From the NCBI GenBank assembly GCA_020747065.1, contig JAGMVK010000005.1, positions 2,418,001 through 2,482,000 on the forward strand: DNA of 64,000 nucleotides, given 5' to 3'. The stretch comes from Cadophora sp. MPI-SDFR-AT-0126 (Eukaryota; Ascomycota; Leotiomycetes; Helotiales; Ploettnerulaceae). Positions 11,887-23,517 of this stretch are shown here, in pieces. The position numbers and the translations under genes are program-made. The notes beneath the pieces were generated by a model. That model searched no databases. It was not told where the DNA came from and saw nothing but the letters and a program-made list of their open reading frames with translations. Every line of letters begins with the position of its first letter. Within the stretch, counting starts at the first letter, position 1.

Positions 11887-12413
11887 GGCTGATAGAGCTC
11901 CCGATTATGATATGATCAAGGATGATTGTTTGATGTTTCGCGCGGTCATCACAATTCGTACTTTTCGTTGTTGCCGTTCAGCTCTGTCTTACCTGAGAAA
12001 CGTGACCTTTTGGCATCTCGGCAGCGTCCCATTTCGGAAGGTTCGCCGAAGGGCTGTTTGGTCAGCAGCAGTTACCTTTCCAAAACACATCTTGCAGGAC
12101 CGTTCCAATATTTGAATTATACAATGTGTACGTTCTGCGTGGTACAAGTTGACTTCAGATGAGAAGTGCCGTTGATTTAAGTTTAACAGGTCAGTTTAGT
12201 TTTCTGTCCAAACAAACCTCGGCTCCAACTGCCCACTTGCGGGGTCTCGGTAAACGGCATTCTGCTGACGCTTCAGCATCAACCTACTAGAACTTACAAC
12301 ATTGAAGGACTGTCCTGATTAAGTCCTTGCTACTCATCTACATCTCGCAATCTCTAGCATCTTCAAATTCTACTTCTCATTTTACAAGACCGAGCTACGC
12401 ATCGGACAGCAAA
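11887..12413. promoter_or_regulatory. Shared divergent promoter of the two peroxisomal crotonases
   Basis: This 527-bp gap separates the start codons of two head-to-head paralogues. It contains one CCTCGG element at 12217-12222. That core is the established binding site of the FarA/FarB (CTF1-type) zinc-cluster activators that switch on beta-oxidation genes in Aspergillus nidulans. Co-regulation of both genes is inferred. An in-frame ATG exists at 12327, so the leader of the plus-strand gene may be shorter than drawn. Confidence 0.45.
12217..12222 (+). promoter_or_regulatory. Candidate FarA/FarB-type site CCTCGG
   Basis: A single perfect CCTCGG lies about 195 bp upstream of the plus-strand crotonase ATG and about 330 bp upstream of the minus-strand one. 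A six-base match occurs often by chance; the support comes from the peroxisomal acyl-CoA genes on both sides. Confidence 0.35.
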
Positions 12414-13574
12414 ATGGCATCAGATCTCAAAACCGAACCTCCATCCTCAGATGCCTTCCTCATCTCATATCCGGCACCCCACATCCTCCTCCTAACCATC
12501 AATCGACCCAAAGCCAGAAATTCTCTCCCATATCAGGCACATTGGGACGCTGATGCTATACTGAATTGGTTTGATGCCGAACCTTTTCTCCGTACGTCCC
12601 CTCGCTCACCTCACAATCTCCCATATGCTCATCAAAATCTTCTTACCATTTAAACCTCTTAATATCACACATCCTACTAACCCGGAACACAGGCGTAGCA
12701 ATCATTACAGGCGCTGGTCCAACCGCATTCTGCGCAGGTCAAGATCTCATCGAGCAAGCCAAAATCCGCGCGTCCCCGCCACCAGCAGCACTGCGTCGAC
12801 ATCCTCCCTCGGGCTTTGCGGGCATCAGTCGAAGAGCGGGGAAGAAACCTATCATTGCGGCTGTGAATGGTTTTGCGCTTGGTGGTGGATTTGAGATTTG
12901 TCTGAACTGGTGAGTCCAACCCCCTTTATTTATTGGGTCTGGAATCAGGGAAGATGAGTATGAGATCGTCCATTTGATCCGGAGAAGTGATTATGAGAAT
13001 GTTGATAATGAGGAGAGGAGGGGTGGGATTGGTAAAGATGAGGACCGAGCTAACGAGAATAAAGTGATATCGTAGTCGCCTCACCTACCGCCTCTTTTGG
13101 TCTTCCAGAAGTAACAGTCGGTCTATACGCAGGAGCCGGTGGTCTTCCTCGCATCGCTCGCATTGCAGGTCTTCAGGTCAGGAACTTCCCCAAATATTCG
13201 TATATCGAGGTACCAAAACAACAGTACTAACAATTCCCCGCCAGATCGCATCCGAAATTGCCCTAACCGGCCGCCGTCTCACACCGCAAGAAGTTCTCTC
13301 CTACCAACTCATCAACCGCATCTCCCGCAGTCCCGAAACCGTCATCACCGAAGCCGTCGAGATCGCCCAACGCATCGCAAGTCTCAATCCCGACGCAGTG
13401 ATCATCACCAAAGCGGGGATCAGAGAAGCGTGGGAGGTAGGCAGTGTGGAGGAGGCATTTAGGCGGACGAGTGAACGGTACGATAGGGCGCTTTCTGAGA
13501 GCGAGAATGTGATGATTGGGTTGGAGGCGTTTGCGGGGAAGAAGGAGCCGAAGTGGGTGCCGAGTAAGCTTTGA
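12414..13574 (+). CDS. Peroxisomal enoyl-CoA hydratase (PTS1), both catalytic Glu kept
   Basis: This crotonase-family acyl-CoA hydratase is a paralogue of the divergent neighbour. Four exons (12414-12591, 12693-12909, 13065-13176, 13245-13574) with introns of 101, 155 and 68 bp yield 278 residues. Key regions are VAIITGAGPTAFCAGQDL (61-78), AAVNGFALGGGFEICLNCD (115-133) with catalytic Glu127, and GLPEVTVG (144-151) with Glu147. Both glutamates of the hydratase mechanism are therefore present, unlike in the neighbour. The C-terminus EPKWVPSKL carries the peroxisomal PTS1 SKL. I start at the ATG at 12414 because the alignment with the paralogue begins there; an in-frame ATG at 12327 would add 29 residues. 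The likely role is a hydration step of peroxisomal fatty-acid or branched or aromatic acyl-CoA breakdown; the substrate is unknown. Confidence 0.92.
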
Positions 13575-15675
13575 GGTGTTGAGTGAGGGTTTGGTGGGAA
13601 TGAGAAAGGCTGGTTGCTGAACTCGTGCGTTCCCTGGAGAGATCTGTCGAATTGGCTTAGTGTTGAACAGATCTCTATTCTGGGAGGACGGATCCGGCTG
13701 CAATACTGTAGGATTCCGAATTCGGTCATAAATATAAAGTACCATTAATCTTGCCCAACAGTATCAAAATCTCATATGTTCATGCTGGGTTGGTGTTTTG
13801 CGGACGGATAAATTTCCAAGGCATGGCCATGTTTTGCCTTGATTCTCCACTCCAGCCATGGACACAGAATGTCGAGTAAAATGATCATTTCTCCAAGCCC
13901 GAGTCTCTCATTCAAGCTCTGATTCCACCGACCTTCCTTCTCCCTCTTTTAAGAAGACTCATCTGCATATCTCCCCATCGGAATCCTGACAGGTCCTGTA
14001 TGTAGTCCCCATCCATCTATTAGGACCATCATCTCATCTCATCTAATCTCATTTCACCGCCTACGAACCTTCACAAAAGCAAACACAAGGCCACTCAATC
14101 CATCCCCAACAACACCTTACTCTCTTCAGGACCATCAAACACCCTCTCCCTCGGCACCAACACCCTCTCCACCAACTCTTCCCCACAACTTGTTCCCTCT
14201 CTCTCCCTTGCCCTCCTCCTAACATCCTCAATCCTCAACCCCCCAAAGTCCACCCCCACGCACCCATTCACTCACGCCTCCCCCCAACCTGATTCCCACC
14301 CAGAGAAACCTCTCCGACAGAAGTCTGAGCGCAGGATCACGCTCTTGATCCCATTGCACGCGGACAGATCTGCTTTTCTCGACTGTGGAAAGAGCACGGT
14401 AGTTACAGACTACTGCTTGGGAGAGGAGGGAGAGGAAAGAGGAGGGAGAGAAAGAGGTCAGAGTGAGGGTTAGGGATAGGGCGAGGATGTAGGGTGGATT
14501 TGCTTGGGGAGCGGGCCCTGAGGGGGTTGTTAGTGGTTTGTATATTTGTACGAATAGAGAAACAACATTATACTAAGCATTGCCAGATATAGTGGAGACA
14601 CAAAATATACAGTTGAGAAATGAGTATCGAGGAATGAGACTGAGATGAGGAACAGATAGATAGATGAACGAACGAATGCTTGAATCGAAAGAGAAGAAAG
14701 AAAAGAAAAGAAGAAAAGAAAAACTCACATCACCCACACCAACCCAACCTAACCTAACCCACATCATACACTCACCCCCGACCTCTGGATTAGCATCGAG
14801 TCACTGCTCTCTGCCCTCTAAATGCCACTTCAGCGATCTCTCTCGAGTAAGCTTGATAAACCGTTATGGAGTTTTGTTTTCGTCGTAGAAGGCGCGCGGG
14901 GATTTGGCGGTAGTGTTTCTGAGCTAGGATTTGCATTTCGGTGATGGTGAGGTTGATGCTGAGGTCATGGTTAGGTAAGGTATGCGGAATTTTTCCCCCG
15001 GGAGATACTAGGACTTAACTAGACGTTGGGTGGTTTATTGACTAGGGCGGATTGTAGTGCTTTCGGTTTGTAGGAGGATGTATGGAAAGGTATGTTAAGT
15101 AAAGTGACTAGTGGTGTTGATGGGATTGCGGAGTGGCTTTTTCATGGAAGATGAAGTCTGAGGGTTGGTCGGTCCACTTTGATGGGGATTTGCCCTGCTT
15201 TGTTTAGAGATGAATGGTGTCCAGGATAGGATAGAATGTGTTTTTCTTGTAGCTATCTGTAGAGTAATATCAAAGAGATGTTTGTTTAGCTTGGTGGCTT
15301 GCGGGGTGAGACTCATTCATTCACCGCAGCGTTCACAGACTATGGTAGTGGCAGTGTTGAGCCACCCTTTTTAAAGGAGTTCCCCAATAATCTTGTTCAT
15401 TTCATTCCCCCTCCCTTAGAGGATGACACTTGAACGATTGAATGCACACGACAGTAATTGAGGTTGGACTTTATACAGAGTAGATCCGAGATATTTGCTA
15501 CGATATGTATGGTTGATAAATGCATATTCAGGATGGTATCTTAAGTAAATAACGTCGCTAATTCGGGATTTACACTCGCGTGTCCAAGTAAACAAATAGT
15601 CCGAAAAATCTGCACATCTGGCATAAAGGAAAGAAAGACGACTCATGCATTTACCAAACCGGCTCCCAACTCGAC
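13575..15675. other. Gene-free stretch, 2.1 kb
   Basis: The gap lies between the convergent 3' ends of the crotonase and the F-box/LRR gene. It includes a pyrimidine-rich tract at about 14100-14320 and a purine-rich simple repeat at 14688-14723. Open frames here are low-complexity and unconvincing. Confidence 0.5.
14688..14723 (+). repeat. Purine-rich (GAAA/AAAG) simple repeat
   Basis: An imperfect tract of GAAA, GAAAA and GAAG units, with no pyrimidine on the plus strand over more than 30 bases. It is a low-complexity microsatellite in intergenic DNA. Confidence 0.6.
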
Positions 15676-18414
15676 CTACCCCCCACCACTCTCCCTCACA
15701 ACCCTAACCTCCCCGCGCCAATATCCCCCCAGCACCTCCTCCACACCCCAAACTCCTCTCTCCCCTGCTCCCTCAAACTCCCTCTTCCTCGCCCTCCTAA
15801 AAGCAGAAAGTTCCATCACAACATCCACCTCCCTCTCCTCGCCCCCAACATCAAATCCAAACTCTCCCCTCCCGGGATTCGGACTATCGATCCTGCCCTC
15901 ACTAACCAACAACCCACCGTCGTCTTCGCTGAAGAATGAGAAATCGGAGGAGATGCTGTTCATGAACGATTCGCTGTCTGGGTCTTCGGTTGAGGATTTC
16001 GTGTAGGTGTTGTTGCCGCTGAAACTGGCTCGCTTGCTGCGGCTGTGTGAATGTGTTCTGCCTAATGCTAGTGGAGAGTTTGTACGGTGGGGGAGGATGG
16101 TGTCGGGTTGAGATGTCATTTCTAGAATCAGACATTTGAGTTTGAGCGTGCTGGTTGGTGAGCGTTGGGGTGGAGGTTGGTTCATGGATTGATATTTTGC
16201 TAATTCGCGGAGGCGAGCGAGTTCTTCTTCTTCGGCTAGCTCGCGGATGAAGAGGGAGAGTGTGTCGGGGATGGAGTGGCGGTAAGTGGTTGAGGGAATG
16301 GAGGTTAGTGTCAAGGACTTGAGATTGGGGAGGAGAGACGGCTTGAACCTGCCTGGGTGACGTTCACGTGTCGTGAGGTGGTGGAGGCGTTGGGTGGAGT
16401 CGTGGAGGAGTTGTCGGATATTCTTGTCCTTGGGTTGTTGGGGAGGTTGATTCGTGCTGGATGTGTATGTGTATTGGTAGCTTTCTAGGCCATTTGGCGC
16501 GGAGGTCGGTGGGCGCCGGGGTAATCTAGGTGGTTGGGGTGTTTCTGGCGAGACTGAAATGGGTGAAGGTGTACTTCGAGGTGTGGGCCGTCCTTTATCA
16601 GTATTTCTCATAGCCCAGCAAGTACCTAGAGTTTTCATCTCGTCGGGCATTATGGTTTTCATCTGTGCCTCCATATCATCTGACGAATCGAAACTTGGAG
16701 GCTTGTCCGTGGGGACGACGGTCGTATGAGGTCGGATTGGAATTGGCTGTGATGACTTGGTTCCTTCATCAACGGGTGCGAATGTCACCCGAACTTCTGG
16801 TGTTGCTTCCACCGGTCTGACCTCTCGACCAGCTGCTGTACTGGTGCCATTGCTCGTCGAAACGGGTTGCGTAGCATGTATTTGAGCACCAACATCATCC
16901 GGCGACTCGAAACTTGCGTGAACAACAGGTCCCTCTGGCTCTGAAGGCACAATGCTCGTACCGTCTAATTCAAAAGTCCCCGGTCGTCCAACTTCCACCG
17001 AATCAAGCTCGTACCTTAAATCCTCATCATGAAGCTCAAAACACCGATCTTCATTCAAGACCTCATTCCCAGAGAACGGCTGCGCAGTAATAAGTGAGTG
17101 ATGAACACGTAGATACCTTAAATCACGAAAAGTATGTTTGAAGATCCCCGGACTAAGGATCTCGACTTCAGGCAAATCAGAGAACCGTCTCGCTACTGCT
17201 CCAGGAGAATGTGGTGATCGACCTCCGTTTGGCTTTTGGCTGAGATTGAGAGAACCGCAGTCTAAGTGTTGGAGGTTGTGGTGGCTAGCGAGATGAGCGA
17301 GGATGTCTACGGTAAAGTAATTCGAGGCTACGTCCAGATGTGAGAATGCTGGTGGAAGACCCTCTTCAACGCCGAGATAGCCATCGATCCCACTCGTCAA
17401 GCGCTTGACAATAAATTTATCGAGTCCTTCGGCTACTACACGTGTTGGTAATGGGACACCAGAATATCGTCGGGCAAACGGCGATAGATTGCCATTTGAA
17501 GGTGTTGTGGTTGGTAGTTTCGCAAACAGCTTTGCGAGGCCTCGTTCTGTGAGAAGATTGCAGCTGACATCCAGACTTCGAAGGCCTGAGAAGGTTAGAT
17601 GATCTATATCATCGTCTCTCAAGCCACAATTCCTCAATTTCAGAACCCGTAACTCTGCCAAGGTCCCAATCTGCCGTAAGACATACGGACTTCGCGCGCC
17701 CTGAGCAGCTGAGAGATCCAGATAGACCAATTCAGGGAAATGGAGCAGCGCTGTGGTCAGGCTTGACGCTGTGGTGTTCTCGCAATTCGATGCGATAAGT
17801 AGTTTGAGTGGGTAAGTAGTGATCGATTGACGGCGCTGATGAATTCCTTGGAGAGATGAGTGATCGAAAAACGATAGATTAGATACAATTAGGGCCTGGA
17901 GACATGGCAGTCGGTCAAGAATGTCTCGTAACCAGCCGGCTTGAGGTCCATCGTAGAACTCTGGCTGGGCTGGTGGGATGTGGAGAGTGTGTGCTAGTCT
18001 TCTGACTTCGAGACGGGCTCGAGTGAGGAGGCGCTTGAAGCGTGTGAGATTTACTGATCAGACGGGTAAGTAGGTAGTTCTAAGAATACAATTCCCAGCC
18101 ACATAGTCTGGACGATAGGAAATTCCACAGTAGTCAGGAATTTTTACGAAGTGATGAATCTCAAGGGATATCCAGATTGACGGACGAAGAACTTGCATAA
18201 ACCCAACAATAGGGACCAACATACAATAAATATTATCATCATCAAAGCCAAACTTCCTCGCCGGATCACCCCACAAGAACGGCGCAAAGAGCTGATGCCA
18301 CTGTCGACACACCAGACACGCTCTGTACAGATCGTAGCTATGTACGTAAGGCGCGACAATGATCCAGAGTTGACGGTAAGCTGCTGCTTGGTAGGATGGG
18401 GGTGCGTGGGCCAT
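15676..18414 (-). CDS. F-box-like / leucine-rich-repeat protein, 855 aa
   Basis: This is probably a substrate adaptor of an SCF-type ubiquitin ligase, though that is inference. Exon 1 (18225-18414) and exon 2 (15676-18053) are joined across a 171-bp intron. The N-terminus (residues 12-50, containing LYRACLVCRQWHQLFAPFLW) has the helical pattern of a divergent F-box. After the intron come leucine-rich repeats: LIVSNLSFFDHSSL, LVYLDLSAAQ, LRVLKLRNCGLRDDDIDHL, LRSLDVSCNLLTERGLAKL, FSHLDVASNYFTV and LQHLDCGSLNLS, up to about residue 310. Residues from about 350 to 560 are Pro/Ser/Thr-rich and likely disordered. A further repeat-like block (LKSLTLTSIPSTT, LKCLILEMTS) follows, and then an acidic Ser-rich tail. 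The intron call rests on frame continuity and GTATGT...CAG ends. Confidence 0.8.
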
Positions 18415-19493
18415 GATTCATTCAGGAGAGTATATTTTCTTTTGATGGAGAGAGGGGCTAGATGACGGAACTGACGTATAGTGGTCCTGGTGCGAGGTCT
18501 TTCTCGAGGGTTGCTGTCCCTCATCAGCTGTGTCGTCACATGCAGCACAGCTTGTCATCCAACCTCTCCCACTCGTCAATTCCGTAGTGTAGCGAGTCCT
18601 ATCCAATCGACACTTAACGTTAGAGTCTGAATTGCATCGAGACGTTTGAAGATGTCAAGATAAGCTCAGACGAGAGAACCCGCAACCTTCTAGAAGAATA
18701 TCAATGAATGAATAGAAGAATATCGGACGTTCAAAGCCACTCTCGCTCACCCGCCATTAATCCGTCCGTCGAGCATAGCGCCCAGCGCCCAGCGGCCGTT
18801 GCTCGTTCGTGTGGGCACTGGCATTGAGCCGATTGGCGAGAGGCGAAGCACCAACACAGCACTCCTTGGCGGCTCTGTCAGGAGCCAACAGCGTGCGCGG
18901 GGCCATTATTCAAGAGGACTGCGCCCAGCCACAGGCAGCAGCTTTTGCGGCGAGGACACTGGATGTTGCGAGTGTCACGGGGCTGTGTTTCGTTCGCTTT
19001 GTTCTCGTAGCATGGAAGGAGTTTCTTTGTCAATTAGTTTGTTTGAGTTTGAATGAGAAGAAACTTGGTGCTGAATGAGGGGATAGGGATGGGATTTGGA
19101 CTGTTGCTTACGTGGGGAGGATTGTTTGGCACTTGAACGTAGAGGGTCACGCAGCAACCTGGGCGACTTTGCTTCATTTGCGCATATATGTATATGTTCC
19201 TTACCTGTACCATGCCTGGAGGATTTTGAGGTGATGTATGATTGACTAGTCAGTGAGGTTAAGGTGGAATGTTGCATCGTATGCTCATGCATCAAATCCT
19301 CCTCTGGTTCCGGCGAGTCCAGCTTCTTCAGAACATCTTAATCGAATATAAGTGACTTTGTACAGTCGCTTACTTGATGTTTTTCTCACCATCTGAAGCT
19401 GCATTCTTCTTCACGCCATCTATCTACTTCTTGACTTCCTTCTGCTCGATTCCTCCTCTTCGCTACCTGTGATCGCTGTTCCCTCCGGTTACA
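18415..19493. other. Gene-free stretch, 1.1 kb
   Basis: This holds the promoter of the F-box/LRR gene and the 3' flank of the coiled-coil gene. Short frames (85-106 codons) overlap on both strands without a domain. I see no RNA gene or repeat. Confidence 0.45.
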
Positions 19494-21683
19494 TCACCTA
19501 CTCCTAAAATCTTTCAAATCCAGACTCGGCACACTACCCCAATCCCAGGCCTCAAGGAGCAGCTTTGATACATCCTCCACGCCTTCAATGCCTTCGTCTT
19601 CCCCGTCGTCCCCAGCTTGATCATCGTGGCGCATTTCGGCACCACAACGATGCTCACCACCTCCTTCATCGTCGCCATTTTCAGACAAAGGTGAAGCGAA
19701 GGAGCCAAGGGGTCGGGAATCGGGCATGATGGAGATACGGCGGATGCTGGAGGAGATTATGGGTGAGGTGGCTGGAGCTGGTGATGCGGTGCAGCATGAG
19801 GATGAGGATGTGCCTGTGAACGGAGAGAATGGTATAGTGGACATACTGATCGAGAGATTCAAGAGTCGGTTCGGGTCTGTCTCTTCTTCGTCATCTTCTT
19901 CATAATCATGACCTCCGTCTCCGTTGTCGTCCTTGTTTTCAACGTTAGAAAAAGTATCACCATACAAGGACGTATATCCAGTCTCAAGATCACGCTCAGT
20001 GGATGTGTATGGCACGACGACAGGCACGTCAGACGTACTCGAGGTATCTCCTGTCGAAACCCAGCTGCCGTTACTGCCAGCCACGACGGATGGAGAAGTA
20101 GATGTGCAGATTCGTGGGAGAAGCTGGCGTAGTGCGAGCAGGCGAAGCTCGTTACCATTCTTCTCAGTCGATCCTGATGATAAGATATCTGAGATTCGAG
20201 GTTCGATGGAAGGGTCAGCCGATTCAAGTGGTGATGATGATATGATATCTGCTCGACGTGGCGCAGCCATTACAGTAAGATGATGAGATCTGGACTCTTG
20301 CTCAGGCCCAGGCGCTAGTCTTGGGATGGAATGTTTCGTCTGAGAGGTGATTGTTCGGCTCCCCTGCTGAGTCTTGGGGACAATGACTTCCTTGGGCACT
20401 ACTTGAGAGGAAGCTGATGCAGTGACTGAACTGACTGAACTTCGAGGCTCAATATCCTTTGCTTTTGACGTTAGTGCTTCGACTTGAGAGCTTACCTGCT
20501 GTAATGTAACTTGGATTTCCTGTAGAGCACCCCAAAGATTATCTTCCGTCGGCATTATCGGCGTGGTGGCAGGCGAAGCAACCGCACTCGATCGAGCCTG
20601 TCGTTCCATGTTATACATCATCTTATAGTGCCGGTGGTGTGCAAGGTGATAGCTGGACTTGTTTCGCTCCTCAACAAGACTAGCCTCGAGCAATCTGATT
20701 TTATCTTTGTAACCGCCCTCGAAGAAATCGGCTCGGATTCCCATGCTGACCTTGTCCATTTCCTGAGCCTCTCGCAACAGAAGATTTTCCTCCTGATAGC
20801 GAGACCTTTCAGCCTCGTGTCTCGTTGTTGTGCGAGCGATGTCCCTCTTGCAGCGAGACTCCATGCGAGCAGTTTCTTCTTGGAGGCGGATGATCTCCAT
20901 TCTCAGTCCGTGGTTATCTTCTTGTGCCCTTTGTAGTAGGACGTATTCATGGGACCCAGGCTTCTTAGGAGTAGATCTCGGAGGATCTGTCTTACCTTCT
21001 GCTCCTCGAGAAGCTAGAATATCAGCTTCGGATGATGAAGTCTCGATGATGAGAGCCGAGGATCTAGCCTCCTCCAGGTCGCCAATTTCATAGACCTTGT
21101 CGGTGGAGTCGACCGGAGAACTCAGTAGACATTCCTGCATTACTAGTTTTCCCATGCCATGCGTCATGCGTTTCAATATCGTTTTTGTGTGAGACTGGAG
21201 GGTACATTGGGCCTTGCGGTAAGATTGTTTTCTTACACGTCTAGTGTGACGTCGTATTGGCACAAGCTTCTTAGCTAGTCGTGATTCACCAGGTACACCG
21301 GCACGCTGATAGCCGGATGAGTTCGATCTGCGGTGTCGGATCGTAGACAGTTTCCTTGGTATATTTGCTTTGTTTTGGGTCGATGATAGCTGGAGCGACT
21401 GAGGCCTGGGAGACGGAGTCTGAAGAGCGACCTGCACGGGATGCGGAATGGCAGGAGAGGCAGCGGCAGCCTCTAGCATGCGAGAGGTGAAGTCAAGGAC
21501 CATACTGCCCTGGCTCAATCGAGGACTCGCGGTTCTCAGGGCTACCGACATCGTAGATGCGTCTGATATCATTGAGTCTCTCTGTGTCGTTAGTGTTGGG
21601 CTTTGGAGGCTCCGAAGACCACTAACACGGCGGAGTGATCTCGGAATGCTACCAGGCGGTAGTGTTACCTCTTGGGACTGCAT
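19494..21683 (-). CDS. Coiled-coil protein of unknown function, 729 aa
   Basis: I do not recognise this family. A single uninterrupted frame of 729 residues starts at an ATG at 21683 (MQSQEVTLPPGSIPRSLRRV). The first 240 residues are Ser/Arg-rich and likely disordered, with basic clusters. From about residue 245 to 370 lies a long charged heptad region (LLQRAQEDNHGLRMEIIRLQ and on through EARSSAV-like segments), a confident coiled coil by eye. Residues 395-415 (LWGALQEIQVTLQQVSSQVE) form a second short helix. The tail is acidic and Ser/Thr-rich (a DNGDGGHDYEEDDEEETDP stretch), again disordered. It lies about 260 bp downstream of the HEI10-like gene on the same strand, so it may be expressed independently. 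A scaffold role is plausible but not shown. Confidence 0.8.
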   Translation of the reverse strand: MQSQEVTLPPGSIPRSLRRVSGLRSLQSPTLTTQRDSMISDASTMSVALRTASPRLSQGSMVLDFTSRMLEAAAASPAIPHPVQVALQTPSPRPQSLQLSSTQNKANIPRKLSTIRHRRSNSSGYQRAGVPGESRLAKKLVPIRRHTRRVRKQSYRKAQCTLQSHTKTILKRMTHGMGKLVMQECLLSSPVDSTDKVYEIGDLEEARSSALIIETSSSEADILASRGAEGKTDPPRSTPKKPGSHEYVLLQRAQEDNHGLRMEIIRLQEETARMESRCKRDIARTTTRHEAERSRYQEENLLLREAQEMDKVSMGIRADFFEGGYKDKIRLLEASLVEERNKSSYHLAHHRHYKMMYNMERQARSSAVASPATTPIMPTEDNLWGALQEIQVTLQQVSSQVEALTSKAKDIEPRSSVSSVTASASSQVVPKEVIVPKTQQGSRTITSQTKHSIPRLAPGPEQESRSHHLTVMAAPRRADIISSSPLESADPSIEPRISDILSSGSTEKNGNELRLLALRQLLPRICTSTSPSVVAGSNGSWVSTGDTSSTSDVPVVVPYTSTERDLETGYTSLYGDTFSNVENKDDNGDGGHDYEEDDEEETDPNRLLNLSISMSTIPFSPFTGTSSSSCCTASPAPATSPIISSSIRRISIMPDSRPLGSFASPLSENGDDEGGGEHRCGAEMRHDDQAGDDGEDEGIEGVEDVSKLLLEAWDWGSVPSLDLKDFRSR

Positions 21684-21941
21684 TATGATTGCTTGAGATG
21701 CAATTGCACTGTATGGTACTAAAATAGAAAGTGGGGTGGTTGAAAGGAGAAGTGGCTTCGCAGAAGCTCAACTTGAGGAGAGGAGAGAGTAGATTGATCG
21801 AGCAGGGGTCTGTGGAAATTAAGTAACTTGAAGCAGCTGTTCTATTGAACACTGCTCTTACACTATACCTCGGTGTTCTGGATAAGAAAGGGCTTTGTTT
21901 TGACAACGATAGAACTGGTAAAATTTCTCGACTCAAACTGG

Positions 21942-23517
21942 CTATGCGACAAAGAAATGCACAAGCACATTGTTCCCACTCCCTAGCCGCTCTGTTAGCC
22001 ACCTAAAATTAGTAAGTAGAGCAAAATATGTAGCAATATCCAGGGTCGCGATCAGTAGAGATTGTTTCCGTTGGAGAACACATTTGTAGTTGAATTGGGA
22101 CGATATGCCGAGTTCTGATGCGAAGGAAAGCCACCTGAAGCATTTCTTTGAGCCACTACTGGATATCAACAAATATCCGCTCCAAGAAATGAAGTCGATC
22201 AAACCTCTGGATCTCATCACTGGTCTAGGAAGCCCACTGGTAGCAGCTCCTGTTGGATTACTGACTTTGAGACCCGCGCTCATGCCATAACCAGCGAAGC
22301 CAGAAAGACCCGAATTATTTCCATTAATATTTCCAAGTGGCTGCCGTGGAGAGACGCGAGACTGGGTTTGTGGAGTTGCCGAGACTCCATTGGATTGTTG
22401 ACCTAGTCCGAGTCCTAGAATAGGATAAGAAGCAAGCCTCTGGGGGTTGGATGAGGGAGTTTGCATCGAAAAATTCTCTGATGGCGCCACGTTAATAATA
22501 CATCTCAAGTTCTGCAGTGCAAGCTTCTTACGACTGCTGCCCGCTTGACTACCGAATCCAGCCCATCCAGACTCTCTACCCCGTGCCATCTGAGGCGCAG
22601 TCATTCCACTGGCTCCTGAGGTACCTGTTCGGTGAACGCCTGTATTTTGTTGCCCAGAAAAGAGTGGTGGTGGAGGTGGTCGCATGGTCTGATTCCCGAC
22701 TTTATCAACGAAGTGGTTCGCGGACACTGAGGCTTGAATGGCGTTGTCTACTTCGTCCGAGGCTGCGTCTTGGACCTGGCCCAGCATGGCTCGACGCTTC
22801 AATTTATCGTAAAGCTCTTGAGTCTGTAGATATTTGCGATTCTTCTCCCGTAGTGCAAGATTAAGCTCCTCTACCTTCCTTCTGAGACTATCCTGATCTG
22901 CTTCCATGTCTGCATCAAGAATTAGTAAGAATGTTAATCATGCAGCCTGTGAAGCCCACTTGAGATGCTGTTCCGCAAGTTGGAAATCTCGGAGTTGGCA
23001 TCGTGGACGACTTTATCGACCTGTGTGTTCAACATGGTGTACTTGTCGGTCAAATTCTTCGCCCGGTATTCCTGATAGGTACTGTAGTAATCAGCAAGGA
23101 AACGGGTATTCATGCTAGAGAGACGTACATCTCAGAATTTGTCTGGTAGGCCCAAAAGTTCAGAGCTCTGCCTGCACACTCGAGGATCACTGTCGGGCTC
23201 AATCCGCTAAGAACACAGCTCTTGTAGTCTTCGGAGGGGCTGAGATTTACGCCCACAACATCTTCTGGATTCGAGAGCTGTCCGTCGCAAGCTGTACAGA
23301 TGGGACGTTGGCCGTCACGAACGCTGAAAAGCTGGAGGATATTGGCGCACTCGGGGCAGAAGATGTGACTATATATATAGTCATATCAGCCACTATTACC
23401 ATTGCACATTGACACGTCTTCTCCTACCCACCTGCAAGTCGTGACCACAGCAAGACCGCTGATCTCCTTGCGGCACTTCAATGAATTGCAACGCAGTGTG
23501 AATTCAAAAGTGGACAT
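21942..23517 (-). CDS. HEI10: HEI10/CCNB1IP1-type RING protein (meiotic crossover factor)
   Basis: HEI10 proteins are RING E3 ligases that mark crossover sites on the synaptonemal complex. The start at 23517 opens directly into the RING. Cys10 and Cys15 come from CNSLKC, the 63-bp intron at 23369-23431 is then spliced, and CSHIFCPEC follows (residues 28-36) with CTAC behind it. Exons are 23432-23517, 23129-23368, a third exon ending at 22960 and 22909 onward; introns are short with GT...AG ends. After the RING comes a coiled coil (TDKYTMLNTQVDKVVHDANS, then DSLRRKVEELNLALREKNRK) and the family hallmark LQTQELYDKLKRRAMLGQVQ. A Ser/Gly/Pro-rich tail ends near the signature GYGMSAGLKVSNPTG. The last 90 residues drawn may be misassigned: a final intron after PVMRSRG would change the C-terminus. 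Confidence 0.85.

Noticed and set aside
14739..14762. Telomere-like CCTAACCTAACCC text
   Set aside because: Only two imperfect units; it lacks the third C of the usual CCCTAA repeat and lies inside ordinary intergenic DNA.
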